From Oscillospiraceae bacterium (GTDB taxonomy: Bacteria; Bacillota; Clostridia; Lachnospirales; Lachnospiraceae): a stretch of 64,000 bases of DNA. The position numbers and the translations under genes are program-made. This document shows, piece after piece, positions 7,150-15,979 of the stretch. The notes beneath the pieces were generated by a model. It had not been told where the DNA came from. It saw only the letters and a program-made list of their open reading frames with translations, and did no database searches. Numbering within the stretch: the first letter of the stretch is position 1; each line of letters opens with the position of its first letter. The stretch lies in assembly GCA_021771715.1 (NCBI GenBank), contig JAETOO010000008.1:85190-149189 (forward strand). Reading direction: 5' to 3'.

Positions 7150-9090
7150 TCAGTTTTTCTTCTCTTCCTCCTGCACCGTCGTCTCGCGCAGTGTTCTGGT
7201 GCGGATTTCCTCCTTGATATTTGTGAGGAATGCGGACAGCTCGGTCTGCCCCTCGTCGCCTGCAAAGCGGCTGCGGACTGCGACCAGCTTCTCTTCCTCC
7301 TCCTTCGCGCCGACGATCAGCATATAAGGCACCTTCATCAGACGCGCATCGCGGATCTTGTAGCCGATCTTCTCCGCGCGGGAGTCGACGCTCGAGCGAA
7401 TGCCCTCCTCATTGAGCTTCGCGTCCACCTGCTTCGCGTAGTCCAGGTACTTGTCGGAAATCGGCAGCACGCGCACCTGCTCCGGCGACAGCCAGGTCGG
7501 GAACGCACCTGCAAAGTGCTCGATCAGGATGCCGATAAAGCGCTCGATCGAGCCGAATGCCACGCGGTGGATCATGATCGGGCGGTGCTTCTCGCCGTCC
7601 GCGCCGATGTACTCGCACTCAAAGCGCTGCGGGAGCTGGAAATCCAGCTGGATCGTGCCGCACTGCCAGGTACGTCCGATGGAGTCCTCCAGATGGAAGT
7701 CGATCTTCGGGCCGTAGAACGCTCCGTCGCCCTCGTTGATCACGTACTCTCTGCCGAGGTCATCCAGCGCACCGCGCAGCGCGTCGGTCGCCATCTCCCA
7801 GTCCTCGTCGCTTCCCATCGAGTTCTCCGGGCGCGTCGAGAGCTCCACGTGGTACTTGAACCCGAACAGCTGATAGACCTCGTCGATCAGCTTTGCCACG
7901 CCCTTGATCTCCTCGCGGATCTGCTCCGGCATCATGAAGATGTGCGCGTCGTCCTGGGTGAAGCAGCGCACGCGCATCAGGCCATGCAGCTGGCCGGACT
8001 TCTCGTGGCGGTGCACCAGTCCGAGCTCGCCCATGCGCAGCGGCAGGTCACGGTAGGAGCGCGGCTCCGACTGGTAGACGAGGATGCCGCCCGGGCAGTT
8101 CATCGGCTTGATCGCAAAATCGGTCTCGTCGATGACTGTCGTGTACATATTTTCCTTGTAGTGATCCCAGTGCCCCGAGGTCTCCCACAGGTGACGGCTC
8201 AGCATGATCGGCGTCGAGATCTCGACGTAGCCTGCCTTGCGGTGGATCTCTCTCCAGTAATCCAGCAGCGTATTTTTCAGGATCATGCCCTTCGGCAGGA
8301 AAAACGGGAAGCCCGGCCCTTCATCGCGCAGCATGAACAATCCCAGCTGCTTGCCGAGCTTTCTGTGGTCACGCTTCTTGGCCTCCTCCATGCGGGTGAT
8401 GTACGCCTCCAGATCTGCCTTCTTGGTAAACGAGGTGCCGTAGATTCTGGTCAGCATCTTGTTCTTCTCGCTGCCTCTCCAGTACGCGCCCGCGAGGCTG
8501 GTCAGCTTGAACGCCTTGACCGGCTTCGTGGTCATCAGATGCGGGCCGGCGCACAGATCCACAAACTCGCCCTGCTGATAGAAGCTGATCTCCGCATCCT
8601 CCGGCAGATCCTCAATCAGCTCCACCTTGTACGGCTCATCCTTCTCCTTGAAATACGCGATCGCGTCCTCTCTCGACTTCGTAAAGCGGGTGATCGGAAG
8701 CGATTCCTTGACGATCTTCTTCATCTCCGCCTCGATCTTTGTGAGGTCGTCGGCGGTCAGCGGCGTCTCGCTGTCGACGTCATAGTAAAAGCCGTCCGCG
8801 ATCGACGGGCCGATCGCCAGCTTGATCGACGGGTACAGGCGCTTGATCGCCTGCGCCATGATATGGGACGTGGTGTGGCGGAACGCGCCTGCGCCCTTCT
8901 CGTCCTCGAATGTCAGAATGTTCAGATTCGCGTCCGCGTCGACAACGGTGCGCAGGTCTACCACCTCGCCGTTGAGCTCGCCCGCCGTCGCGACGCGCGC
9001 CAGTCCCTCACTGATATCCGCTGCGATCTCATAGACCGACATCGGCTGTGCATATTCCTTTGTGGAGCCATCTTTCAATGTGATAATCAT
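7150..9090 (-). CDS. thrS: Threonyl-tRNA synthetase
   Basis: A 646-residue class II synthetase charging tRNA-Thr. In order: an N-terminal TGS domain (residues 1-60), an editing domain with HTTSH (72-76) and CAGPH (180-184) that clears mischarged serine, a catalytic core with MNCPGG (zinc ligand Cys332), DDAHIF (His383) and IMIHRVAFGSIERFIGIL, and a C-terminal anticodon-binding domain. Its length is normal. It starts 1 bp after a 78-residue membrane ORF, and both are downstream of a T-box leader, so expression should rise when tRNA-Thr is uncharged. Confidence 0.97.
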   Translation of the reverse strand: MIITLKDGSTKEYAQPMSVYEIAADISEGLARVATAGELNGEVVDLRTVVDADANLNILTFEDEKGAGAFRHTTSHIMAQAIKRLYPSIKLAIGPSIADGFYYDVDSETPLTADDLTKIEAEMKKIVKESLPITRFTKSREDAIAYFKEKDEPYKVELIEDLPEDAEISFYQQGEFVDLCAGPHLMTTKPVKAFKLTSLAGAYWRGSEKNKMLTRIYGTSFTKKADLEAYITRMEEAKKRDHRKLGKQLGLFMLRDEGPGFPFFLPKGMILKNTLLDYWREIHRKAGYVEISTPIMLSRHLWETSGHWDHYKENMYTTVIDETDFAIKPMNCPGGILVYQSEPRSYRDLPLRMGELGLVHRHEKSGQLHGLMRVRCFTQDDAHIFMMPEQIREEIKGVAKLIDEVYQLFGFKYHVELSTRPENSMGSDEDWEMATDALRGALDDLGREYVINEGDGAFYGPKIDFHLEDSIGRTWQCGTIQLDFQLPQRFECEYIGADGEKHRPIMIHRVAFGSIERFIGILIEHFAGAFPTWLSPEQVRVLPISDKYLDYAKQVDAKLNEEGIRSSVDSRAEKIGYKIRDARLMKVPYMLIVGAKEEEEKLVAVRSRFAGDEGQTELSAFLTNIKEEIRTRTLRETTVQEEEKKN

Positions 9091-9091
9091 C

Positions 9092-9328
9092 TTACGCTTC
9101 CTCCTCTTCCTCTTCTATTCCGCTGCTCTTAGGGTCCGCCGCCTGCGGGCCGTACACATTGTTGCAGAACCGTCCTGTCTTCCTGCGGAACGGCGACGTC
9201 AGCCAGCCGATCAAAATTCCGACCAGCAGGACATCTGCCACCAGCAGCGTCTTCTCTGACGCCGTCCAGGAGGCACATGCAAATTCTTTCAGCTTTTCCT
9301 TCAGCTTTTCCTTCAGATTTTCCTTCAT
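9092..9328 (-). CDS. Small membrane protein between T-box and thrS
   Basis: A 78-residue protein with a good AAAGGAG ribosome binding site upstream of ATG 9328. The first 15 residues are a KEKL repeat (MKENLKEKLKEKLKEFA), residues 26-46 form one membrane span (LLVADVLLVGILIGWLTSPF), and the tail is acidic, ending EEEEEEA. It is not recognised. Its stop is 1 bp before the thrS start codon, so translation of the two is probably coupled and both depend on the same T-box. Confidence 0.65.
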   Translation of the reverse strand: MKENLKEKLKEKLKEFACASWTASEKTLLVADVLLVGILIGWLTSPFRRKTGRFCNNVYGPQAADPKSSGIEEEEEEA

Positions 9329-9417
9329 CCTTTTATGCTCCTTTCTCTTTTCTCTGTCTTACGCTCCCTGCCAGGCGCCTTTTCTATCCCTTTGTAAAAC
9401 CAGGTCATGCACTGCAA

Positions 9418-9470
9418 ATCCACACGGAGCGTTTTGTGTCATAGGAGACGCTGTTTCCTACGACACAAAA
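9418..9470. repeat. Palindromic intergenic repeat, family 1, copy A
   Basis: An 18-bp inverted repeat (TTTTGTGTCATAGGAGAC against GTTTCCTACGACACAAAA, with G-T pairs) is preceded by ATCCACACGGAGCG. It directly abuts the T-run of the T-box terminator. A second copy lies at 15890-15943 with the same flank (ATCCATACGGAGCT) and the same neighbouring hairpin arrangement. Confidence 0.8.
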
Positions 9471-9471
9471 A

Positions 9472-9830
9472 GTCCCTGCAATCCTCATCAAAGGACTGCA
9501 GGGACGAGTCATCATCACTCGCGGTTCCACCCTGGTTGTCTGAAAACGGCCGTCGCACCACGGGCAGCGCGTTTCTCAAACCTCTCGCTTCGACGATAAC
9601 GGGGTCACCGGACCGGATTGGGGCCACTCCGAGGTAGTTTTCAAATGGTTCCGCATAAGGGCTTTCCAGCAGCCGCCCTCTCTCTGGATGCTTCCGCATT
9701 TTACTCTTCTCATCTGCGTGTTGACATATCGTTCAGCCATACCTGAAAGACAAGCCGTACAAATAGCTTGCGCAGCAAACGCGGCTGCGGCTCACCCAGC
9801 GTCCTGACTGAACGGTTACTTTGCTTTTGA
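9472..9830 (-). ncRNA. T-box leader controlling thrS
   Basis: On the minus strand a long leader starts below the promoter at 9839-9866. A stem I candidate is closed by GTTCAGTC and GGCTGAAC (about 9731-9818). Then follow GAAGAGTAAAATGCGG, the AGAGAG stem segment and the T-box core AGGGTGGAACCGCG (9520-9533), which pairs with the uncharged tRNA acceptor end. A terminator hairpin (9472-9505; GTCCCTGCA with TGCAGGGAC, then TTTTT) closes the leader. By known T-box logic, uncharged tRNA stabilises the antiterminator. I could not place the specifier codon with certainty; the thrS gene downstream implies a threonine codon. Confidence 0.9.
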
Positions 9831-9838
9831 TCTTTTTC

Positions 9839-9866
9839 AGTATACCATGTTCCGATCGTTTGTCAA
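9839..9866 (-). promoter_or_regulatory. Sigma-A promoter of the thrS leader
   Basis: TTGACA (9861-9866) and TATACT (9839-9844) with a 16-bp spacer on the minus strand, directly upstream of the T-box leader. Confidence 0.85.
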
Positions 9867-9934
9867 CCGGAAATCCCCAAAAATGTCCGAGTTACCGTTC
9901 AGCTTGGGGCCGAAGTGCGTCTTATTTGGCGCTA

Positions 9935-11845
9935 CTACCCGATCTGCTCCAGATCCTCCAGCCACACCCGCGCGCAGGCGTCGCTTGGCATGCGCAGGTC
10001 ACCGCGGGGCGAGAGGGCGACGCTGCCGACCTTCGGCCCGTCCGGGAGGCAGGAGCGCTTGAACTGCTGCGCGAAGAAGCGGCGGTAGAACGTTCTCAGC
10101 CATTTCAGAATCGTCTCCTGATCGTACCTGCCCGCAAAGGCACACTGCGCCACGCGGTACAGCTTCGACGGCGCATAGCCGAACCGCATCACGTAGTACA
10201 GGAAGAAGTCGTGCAGCTCGTACGGGCCCACGAGATCCTCCGTCTTCTGCGCGATCTGGCCGTTTTCCGGGGGAAGGAGCTCCGGGCTGACCGGCGTGTC
10301 GAGCACGTCACAGAGGATCGCGCTGATCCGCTCCTCCTTGCAGGTGTCCGCGTAAAAGCGCACCAGATGGCGCACCAGCGTCTTGGGGACGGAGCAGTTG
10401 ACCCCGTACATCGACATGTGATCCCCGTTGTAGGTGGCCCATCCGAGCGCCAGCTCCGACAGATCCCCGGTGCCCACCAGGAGGCCGCCCTTCTGGTTCG
10501 CGAGATCCATCAGGATCTGAGTGCGCTCCCTGGCCTGGCTGTTCTCGTACGTCACGTCGTGGACGCTGCTGTCGTGGCCGATATCGCGGAAGTGCTGGTT
10601 CACCGCGTCGCGGATGCTCACCTCGAGCAGCTGTGCGCCCAGCTCTCTCGTCAGCTCGCACGCGTTGCGGTACGTCCGGTCGGTCGTGCCGAAGCCCGGC
10701 ATCGTGACCGCAGTGACCGAGCTGCGCGGCAGCCCGAGCAGGTCGCACGCCTTCACCATCACGAGCAGCGCGAGCGTCGAGTCGAGCCCGCCCGAGATGC
10801 CGACCACGGCGCAGCGGCTCCCCGTGTGCTCCAGCCGCTTTTTCAGCCCCATTGCCTGCATCATCAGGATCTCCTCGCAGCGCTTCTCGCGGTCTTTCCG
10901 TCCCGACGGCACGAACGGCGCCGGGTCAAACCAGCGCGTCAGCTGCGTCTCGCGCGGCTGCAGGTGAAACTCGATCCTCTGGTACCCCGCCGCGTCCGTC
11001 ACAAACGTCGTCATGCGGCGGCGCTCCGCGGTGAGCCTGCGCACATCCAGCTCCGTGTAGACCGCGCCGCAGCCAAAGCGCTCCGACTGCACGAGCACGT
11101 GGCCGTTCTCCGCGATCACGTTGTGGCCGGAGAAGACGAGGTCCTGCGTCGACTCGCCCTCCCCCGCGCTCGCGTAGACGTAGCCGCACAGCAGCCGCGC
11201 AGACTGCCCCGAGATCAGCGCCTCCCGGTACACATTTTTCCCGGTCGCCTCATCGCTCGCGGACAGATTCACGATCACGGTCGCACCGGCCAGCGCGTGG
11301 CCGACGCTCGGCGGGTTCGGCGCCCAGAGATCCTCGCAGATCTCAACGGCCACCGTCAGCTCCCCAAGCTCCTTGCAGCAGAACAGCTGGCTCATCCCAA
11401 ACGGCACCAGCACGCCGCCCACCCGCAAGAGCTCCACCTCCGGGCGGCCCGGCGTAAAATGGCGCAGCTCATAGAATTCATTGTAGTTCGGCAGATTCCG
11501 CTTCGGCACCAGTCCCAGCAGGCAGCCGTCGCAAAGCACCGCGGCCACGTTGTAGAGTTTGCCGTTTTTCTGCCACGGCAGGCCCACAAAGACCAGCGCA
11601 TCCTTTCCCTGCGTGTGGCGCCGGATCTGCTCGAGTCCCCGCTCGGCCTCGCGCAGCAGCGATTCCTGCCAGAACAGATCCCCGCACGTATAGCCCGTGA
11701 TACACAGCTCCGGGAACACCAGAAGCTGCGCTCCCTTCTCACACGCCTCATCGATCATGAGGCAGATATTCTCCACATTGTAGCGACAGTCCGCGACCCG
11801 AATCTTCGGCGTCAGCGCTGCCACCTTCACAAATCCATCCTTCAT
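9935..11845 (-). CDS. nadE: Glutamine-dependent NAD(+) synthetase
   Basis: A 636-residue two-domain enzyme making NAD from nicotinate adenine dinucleotide, ATP and glutamine. The N-terminal nitrilase-type glutaminase has the triad Glu46 (FPELCITGY), Lys114 (VPKRNLPN) and Cys170 (VEICEDLWAP). The C-terminal synthetase has the ATP pyrophosphatase loop SGGLDS (351-356). Length is normal for the long glutamine-using form. The start at 11845 (MKDGFVKVAAL) is preferred because AGGAAG lies about 9 bp upstream and homology begins there. It follows the hslO gene by 148 bp containing tandem repeat copies, and is probably in the same operon. Confidence 0.95.
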   Translation of the reverse strand: MKDGFVKVAALTPKIRVADCRYNVENICLMIDEACEKGAQLLVFPELCITGYTCGDLFWQESLLREAERGLEQIRRHTQGKDALVFVGLPWQKNGKLYNVAAVLCDGCLLGLVPKRNLPNYNEFYELRHFTPGRPEVELLRVGGVLVPFGMSQLFCCKELGELTVAVEICEDLWAPNPPSVGHALAGATVIVNLSASDEATGKNVYREALISGQSARLLCGYVYASAGEGESTQDLVFSGHNVIAENGHVLVQSERFGCGAVYTELDVRRLTAERRRMTTFVTDAAGYQRIEFHLQPRETQLTRWFDPAPFVPSGRKDREKRCEEILMMQAMGLKKRLEHTGSRCAVVGISGGLDSTLALLVMVKACDLLGLPRSSVTAVTMPGFGTTDRTYRNACELTRELGAQLLEVSIRDAVNQHFRDIGHDSSVHDVTYENSQARERTQILMDLANQKGGLLVGTGDLSELALGWATYNGDHMSMYGVNCSVPKTLVRHLVRFYADTCKEERISAILCDVLDTPVSPELLPPENGQIAQKTEDLVGPYELHDFFLYYVMRFGYAPSKLYRVAQCAFAGRYDQETILKWLRTFYRRFFAQQFKRSCLPDGPKVGSVALSPRGDLRMPSDACARVWLEDLEQIG

Positions 11846-11906
11846 TTCCCGCTTCCTCTCCCGACGCGCGTCCGCCATCTGACCCGACACGTGCGCACAA
11901 TTCCTT

Positions 11907-12039
11907 ACCGGCTGCTCCTTTGGGGCAGCTCCCTTGGCTTCTTCACCGTCACCGGCTGCTCTTTTGGGGGCAGTTTCCCTGGCTCTTCCACCGTCACCGA
12001 CTACTCCGCTTCAGCAGCTCCCTGAGCTCCTCAACTGTC
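11907..12039 (-). repeat. 44-45 bp tandem triplication at the 3' end of hslO
   Basis: Three units begin ACCG on the plus strand: 11907-11950 (44 bp), 11951-11995 (45 bp) and 11996-12039 (44 bp). The last unit is the true 3' end of hslO, coding TVEELRELLKRSSR and the stop. The other two lie after the stop. In a shifted frame they would continue as TVEEPGKLPPKEQPV and TVKKPRELPQRSSR before a stop, so a single base loss in the first unit appears to have cut off a repeated tail. Confidence 0.8.
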
Positions 12040-12872
12040 ACCTGATACTTTCTGTTGCAGAACTGACAGTTGACCTCGATCGTCTTCCCGTCCTCGATCA
12101 TCTCCTGCAGGTCCTTCTTCCCGATGCTGATCAGCGCCCGCTCGATCCGCTCACGGGAGCAGTCGCAGCGGTAAGCTGTCTCGACTGTGTCGTTGATCTC
12201 GAGGCCGAACTCCCCGAGCAGCGTCTCCAGAAGCTGCTCCGGCGTCAGCCCCGCATCGAGCATCGCGGTCACGGAGGTCATTTCGGCGAGCTTCTGCTCC
12301 AGGCGGTCAATCACCTCGTCCGAGGTAAACGGCATGAGCTGGATGATGAAGCCTCCTGCCTGCTTCACCGTATTACCCTTATCCATCAGCACGCCGAGCC
12401 CGACGGACGAGGGCACCTGCTCCGACGTCGCAAAATAGTACGTCAGATCGTCGCCGATCTCCCCGGTCTGCAGGTCGCACTGTCCTACATACGGCTCCTT
12501 CAGTCCCAGATCGCGAATCACGCGCAGCATCCCGCGGCCGACGGCTCCTCCCACGTCCAGCTTGCCCTTGTCGTTCGCGTGGATCAGGACCTCCGGGTTC
12601 GTCACGTAGCCCTTCACGTGCGCCGCCGCATCCGCCGTCACCGTCACACCGCCCAGGGGCCCCTCCCCCATGATCTGGAGTGTCAGGATATCCTGCTCCC
12701 CCTTCATCATCGTTCCCATCATCGCTCCCGCCGTCAGCAGCCTTCCAAGCGCTGCCGTAGCCACCGGGCTCGTGTTGTGGTAGAGCCTTGCCTGCTCCAC
12801 CGTCTCCCTCGTCGTCGCCGCGAACGCGCGGATCTGATGGTCCGCCGCAGTCGCCCTCACAATATAGTCCAT
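11994..12872 (-). CDS. hslO: Hsp33 redox-regulated chaperonin
   Basis: A 292-residue holdase chaperone switched on by oxidative unfolding. The N-terminal domain starts MDYIVRATAADHQIRAFAA with the conserved HNTSPVATAALGRLLTAGAMM. The C-terminal zinc centre uses CDC (Cys236, Cys238) and CQFC (Cys269, Cys272), the four cysteines that form disulfides on activation. The ATG at 12872 follows GGAAGAGG. The C-terminus ends within a tandemly repeated 44-45 bp unit. The gene lies 16 bp after the putative metal exporter and before nadE. Confidence 0.95.
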   Translation of the reverse strand: MDYIVRATAADHQIRAFAATTRETVEQARLYHNTSPVATAALGRLLTAGAMMGTMMKGEQDILTLQIMGEGPLGGVTVTADAAAHVKGYVTNPEVLIHANDKGKLDVGGAVGRGMLRVIRDLGLKEPYVGQCDLQTGEIGDDLTYYFATSEQVPSSVGLGVLMDKGNTVKQAGGFIIQLMPFTSDEVIDRLEQKLAEMTSVTAMLDAGLTPEQLLETLLGEFGLEINDTVETAYRCDCSRERIERALISIGKKDLQEMIEDGKTIEVNCQFCNRKYQVTVEELRELLKRSSR

Positions 12873-12888
12873 TGTCCTCTTCCTTTCT

Positions 12889-13740
12889 CTATAGTATCTG
12901 CAATGCTCCCAGCAAAATTCCCGCCAGGGTCCCGCTCACGTACAGCACAAGTGTCAGCCGCAGACTCTCCTTTTTGTCCGGGTTCTCCCGGAACAGCACC
13001 AGCAATCCGGTCCCCGCCCCGCACAGCAGGCCGGAGAACAGCGCGCCGCTCCCGAGGAAGCCGCCGAGATAGAGCTCTGTGATCAGCACCGAGGCCGCGC
13101 AGTTCGGGATCATCCCGACCAGGGAGGCCGTCGCCTCCTCGAGCCCCGGAACGTGCAGGAACGACTGGGTTAGCCCCCGCGCCTGCAGCGATTCCATCAC
13201 AAAGCCGAGCGCCAGCGAGATCACGAACAAAAAGGCCGCGATCTGTGCCGTATGGACAAGCGCCGCCCGGAAAATCCCGTGCTCCTCGCAGTGGCAGTGC
13301 TCGTGGGCACACAGCTGGGGATGCTCCGGGATCTCCTTTCTGCCCCCGCCGATCCGCTCCACGGCCAGGTCGACCAGAAAGCCGACCGCGATGCCGGTCA
13401 GCGCCTTCGCCGCGAGCACTTTGCCGATCACGCCGAGCGGCAGTCCCTCCGATATCATGATCGGCAGCATCTCGTCCGAGGTGGACAAGAACACCGCGAT
13501 CACCGTCCCCGGCGACACAATCCCGCCGGCAAACAGCCCTGCGGCCGCCGCCGAGAAGCCGCACTGCGGCAGAATCCCGATCAGCCCTCCCAGGACCGGT
13601 CCGGCCTTCCCCGCGCGGTAGATCAGCCGCTTCGTGCCCCTGCTCATTTTGTGCTCCGTGTACTCCACTGCCAGATATGACAAAAATAAAAACGGCAGCA
13701 GTTTTATGCAGTCTATGCCTGCGTCAACAAGGATCTCCAT
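12889..13740 (-). CDS. Putative manganese/arsenic-type efflux permease
   Basis: About 283 residues with eight or more membrane spans, of the family annotated as putative manganese transporters (arsenic efflux-like). Two similar halves each carry an I-P-x-C motif: GILPQCGFSAAAAGLFAGG and GMIPNCAASVLITELYLGG. A His/Cys-rich cytoplasmic loop (CAHEHCHCEEHG) between the halves could sense or bind metal. The start at 13740 is taken because AAAGGAG lies upstream. I looked for a yybP-ykoY manganese riboswitch in the leader and did not see one. Substrate remains an inference from family. Confidence 0.75.
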   Translation of the reverse strand: MEILVDAGIDCIKLLPFLFLSYLAVEYTEHKMSRGTKRLIYRAGKAGPVLGGLIGILPQCGFSAAAAGLFAGGIVSPGTVIAVFLSTSDEMLPIMISEGLPLGVIGKVLAAKALTGIAVGFLVDLAVERIGGGRKEIPEHPQLCAHEHCHCEEHGIFRAALVHTAQIAAFLFVISLALGFVMESLQARGLTQSFLHVPGLEEATASLVGMIPNCAASVLITELYLGGFLGSGALFSGLLCGAGTGLLVLFRENPDKKESLRLTLVLYVSGTLAGILLGALQIL

Positions 13741-13839
13741 CCAAAAAAACTCCTTTACTGAAATATCTTGTATCGTACCACACACCGCCATGTTTTTCTA
13801 CTGGAATTTCGCTTTCTTTTTATTGGAGCCTTCTCCCCG

Positions 13840-14127
13840 TAATAGTTCAGCCAACCCGGACGAGAAGAATGCAGGGCCCCCCGAAAGCTCCGAATCGCTC
13901 GTCTACAAGTACTAAGGTCTCAGAAGGCCTGCGCATCTGCCGCTGGCAACTCACAAAATGTGCCTGATGCACATTTTGCTCAGACAGTGCCAGCTAAAAA
14001 TCTTGCATGAAAGCAGGATTTTTACAGATACTCCGACCTCCTGAGACCCAAGTACTTGTAAAGACTCGCTATAGTCGCTTTCCGGGGGCCCTGCATTCTT
14101 CTCTGACAGTGGCTGGCTGAACTGTTA
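13840..14127. repeat. 288-bp cloverleaf-like palindromic element
   Basis: No gene lies in 13741-14242; instead there is a long imperfect inverted repeat. The termini TAATAGTTCAGCC and GGCTGAACTGTTA are inverted. The arms continue with GAGAAGAATGCAGGGCCCCC (plus AAAGC) and, further in, ACAAGTACT and GGTCTCAG against their complements near 14037-14060. In the centre are two adjacent hairpins. Hairpin A (13942-13994) has stems GCTGGCA/TGCCAGC and CAAAATGTGC/GCACATTTTG; hairpin B (13995-14024) has TAAAAATC/GATTTTTA. It sits between the amino acid ABC operon and the metal exporter gene. It could be a MITE-like element or a structured RNA. Confidence 0.85.
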
Positions 14128-14242
14128 CCAGTATGACTGTTCCGTCCCCTTTTTATCCACAGGAAGCTGCATTGAAAGAGGATGCTGCATTTTGCAACAC
14201 TCTCTGTTTTCTCCTGACTCTTTGGCAGGCAATGATTCCCTC

Positions 14243-14983
14243 TCACCCGCGCATAAATCTGCTCAGAAATTCCTTCGTCTTCTGGTTCTGCGGGTTCGTG
14301 AAGATCTGCGCCGGGTCCCCGGACTCCTCGATCACGCCGTCCGCCATATAGACCACCCGGTTCGAGACGTCGCGCGCGAACGCCATCTCGTGCGTCACGA
14401 TGATCATCGTCAGCCCCTCGGACGCAAGCTGCTTCATGACATCGAGCACCTCCCCGACCATCTGCGGGTCAAGCGCCGACGTCGGCTCGTCGAAGAGCAG
14501 CACCTCCGGCTCCATCGCCAGCGCCCGCGCGATCGCGACCCTCTGCTTCTGGCCGCCGGAGAGCTGGCGCGGCTTTGCGTTGATGTACGGCGCCATGCCG
14601 ACCTTCTCCAGATACGCGAGCGCGCTCGCCTTCGCGGACTCCGCATCCTTCTTCATGACCTTGATCTGGCCGATCATGCAGTTCTTCAGGACCGACATAT
14701 TGTTGAACAGATTGAAGCTCTGAAATACCATGCCGACCTTCGCGCGGTACGCGGGCGCATCCGTGTGCGCGTCCGCGATGTTCTCCCCGTGGTACAGGAT
14801 CTCCCCCGTCGTCGGCGTCTCCAGAAGATTCAGGCAGCGCAGCAGCGTCGACTTGCCCGAGCCCGAGGACCCGATGATACAGGTCACATCGCCGGTCGAG
14901 ACCGAAAAATCAATGTCCCGCAGCACGACGTGCTTGCCAAATGCCTTGCTCAGATGATTTACCTTGATGACCTGCTCGCTCAT
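14243..14983 (-). CDS. Polar amino acid ABC transporter ATPase
   Basis: A 246-residue GlnQ/HisP-type ATPase energising uptake of a polar amino acid. It shows Walker [11 protein letters not shown]-loop MVFQSFNLF, signature LSGGQKQR, Walker [15 protein letters not shown] and switch TVTHEM-like IVTHEM. Its start overlaps the stop of the permease gene by ATGA (14980-14983), a mark of translational coupling. With the permease and binding protein upstream it forms a complete importer. The substrate is not readable from sequence; glutamine, cystine or a basic amino acid are all possible. Confidence 0.93.
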   Translation of the reverse strand: MSEQVIKVNHLSKAFGKHVVLRDIDFSVSTGDVTCIIGSSGSGKSTLLRCLNLLETPTTGEILYHGENIADAHTDAPAYRAKVGMVFQSFNLFNNMSVLKNCMIGQIKVMKKDAESAKASALAYLEKVGMAPYINAKPRQLSGGQKQRVAIARALAMEPEVLLFDEPTSALDPQMVGEVLDVMKQLASEGLTMIIVTHEMAFARDVSNRVVYMADGVIEESGDPAQIFTNPQNQKTKEFLSRFMRG

Positions 14984-15774
14984 TCGTCCTCCTCCTTCTT
15001 CTTCTCCTTGTAGCTGTACAGACCGCTCGTGTGCGTCAGCGTGTCGGTCGTCGCGAGATCGTAATTGTCATTCCCGTCCATCTTCTTCTCCCAGAGACGC
15101 AGCAGTCGCGAGCAGGTGAACGTGAGGATGAAGTAGATCACCATCGCGATCGCAAACGACTCAAAATACGTGTACAGCGCACCTGCGACGCTCTTCGTCG
15201 CGTAGAACAGCTCGACAATTCCGATCACGGAGAGCACGCACGTGTCCTTGATGTTGATGATCAGGTTGTTGCCGATCTGCGGCATGATGTTGCGCAGCGC
15301 CTGCGGCAGAATCACATACAGCATCGTCTGGACGTGCGTCATCCCGATCGCCTTGGCGCCCTCGGTCTGGCCCGGGTCGATCGAGAGGATTCCTCCCCGC
15401 ACCGTCTCCGCCATGTACGCGCCGGTGTTGATGGACACGATAAAGAACGCCGCGAACCACATCGACATATTGATGCCGAAGACCGCGGACGAGCCAAAGT
15501 AGATGAACATCGCCTGCGCCATCATCGGGGTGCCGCGGAAGATCTCCACGTAGGCCCCGAGAATGAACCGGACTGCGTGCAGCACCGCCTTCTTGACCAC
15601 ATGATCCTTCTTCTCAATCGGTATCGTCTGGACAATACCGACCGCAAACCCGATCACGCAGCCGATGAACGTGCTGACCAGCGCGATAATCATCGTGTTT
15701 ACCGCGCCCATAACATAGGAACCGCCTCTGGTCTGGATCAGATAGACGATCCGACCGAAAAAATCCTGTGGCAT
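14980..15774 (-). CDS. Polar amino acid ABC transporter permease
   Basis: A 264-residue HisM/GlnP-type permease with about five membrane helices and the EAA-loop region [25 protein letters not shown] that contacts the ATPase. The C-terminus is charged ([10 protein letters not shown]). The ATG at 15774 ([12 protein letters not shown]) is chosen over longer frames because GGGAGGG lies 9 bp upstream. It overlaps the ATPase gene by 4 bp. The binding-protein gene is upstream but separated by 311 bp filled with palindromic repeats. Confidence 0.93.
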   Translation of the reverse strand: MPQDFFGRIVYLIQTRGGSYVMGAVNTMIIALVSTFIGCVIGFAVGIVQTIPIEKKDHVVKKAVLHAVRFILGAYVEIFRGTPMMAQAMFIYFGSSAVFGINMSMWFAAFFIVSINTGAYMAETVRGGILSIDPGQTEGAKAIGMTHVQTMLYVILPQALRNIMPQIGNNLIINIKDTCVLSVIGIVELFYATKSVAGALYTYFESFAIAMVIYFILTFTCSRLLRLWEKKMDGNDNYDLATTDTLTHTSGLYSYKEKKKEEDE

Positions 15775-15889
15775 AACCGTTTTCCCTCCCAATTTTCTTT
15801 CCTCCCGGAGCATATTTGAAACATACCTGCGGCTACCATCATCCGCGGGCATGTTTCAAGTACGCTCCAGGGACTAAAAAAGAGTGCGC

Positions 15890-15975
15890 ATCCATACGGA
15901 GCTTTTTCGTGTCACAGGAGACAAAGTTTCCTATGATACGAAAGGACATGGAAGCCTGTCAAAGCTCCCATGTCC
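15890..15975. repeat. Palindromic intergenic repeat, family 1, copy B, with companion hairpin
   Basis: The 18-bp inverted repeat TTTCGTGTCACAGGAGAC against GTTTCCTATGATACGAAA (15890-15943) is followed by a 12-bp hairpin (15944-15975; GGACATGGAAGC against GCTCCCATGTCC). Copy A beside the thrS terminator has the same order: a GGAC-type hairpin, then the TTTCGT-type hairpin, then GCTCCGTATGGAT-like sequence on the minus strand. Confidence 0.8.
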
Positions 15976-15979
15976 GCCG

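Noticed and set aside
7516..12025. Long plus-strand frames opposite thrS and nadE.
   Set aside because: Same antisense effect of high third-position GC; the minus-strand proteins show complete catalytic motifs.
13741..13839. Possible yybP-ykoY manganese riboswitch before the metal exporter.
   Set aside because: The leader lacks the conserved riboswitch loop sequences; only the 3' part of the palindromic element and a ribosome binding site are seen.
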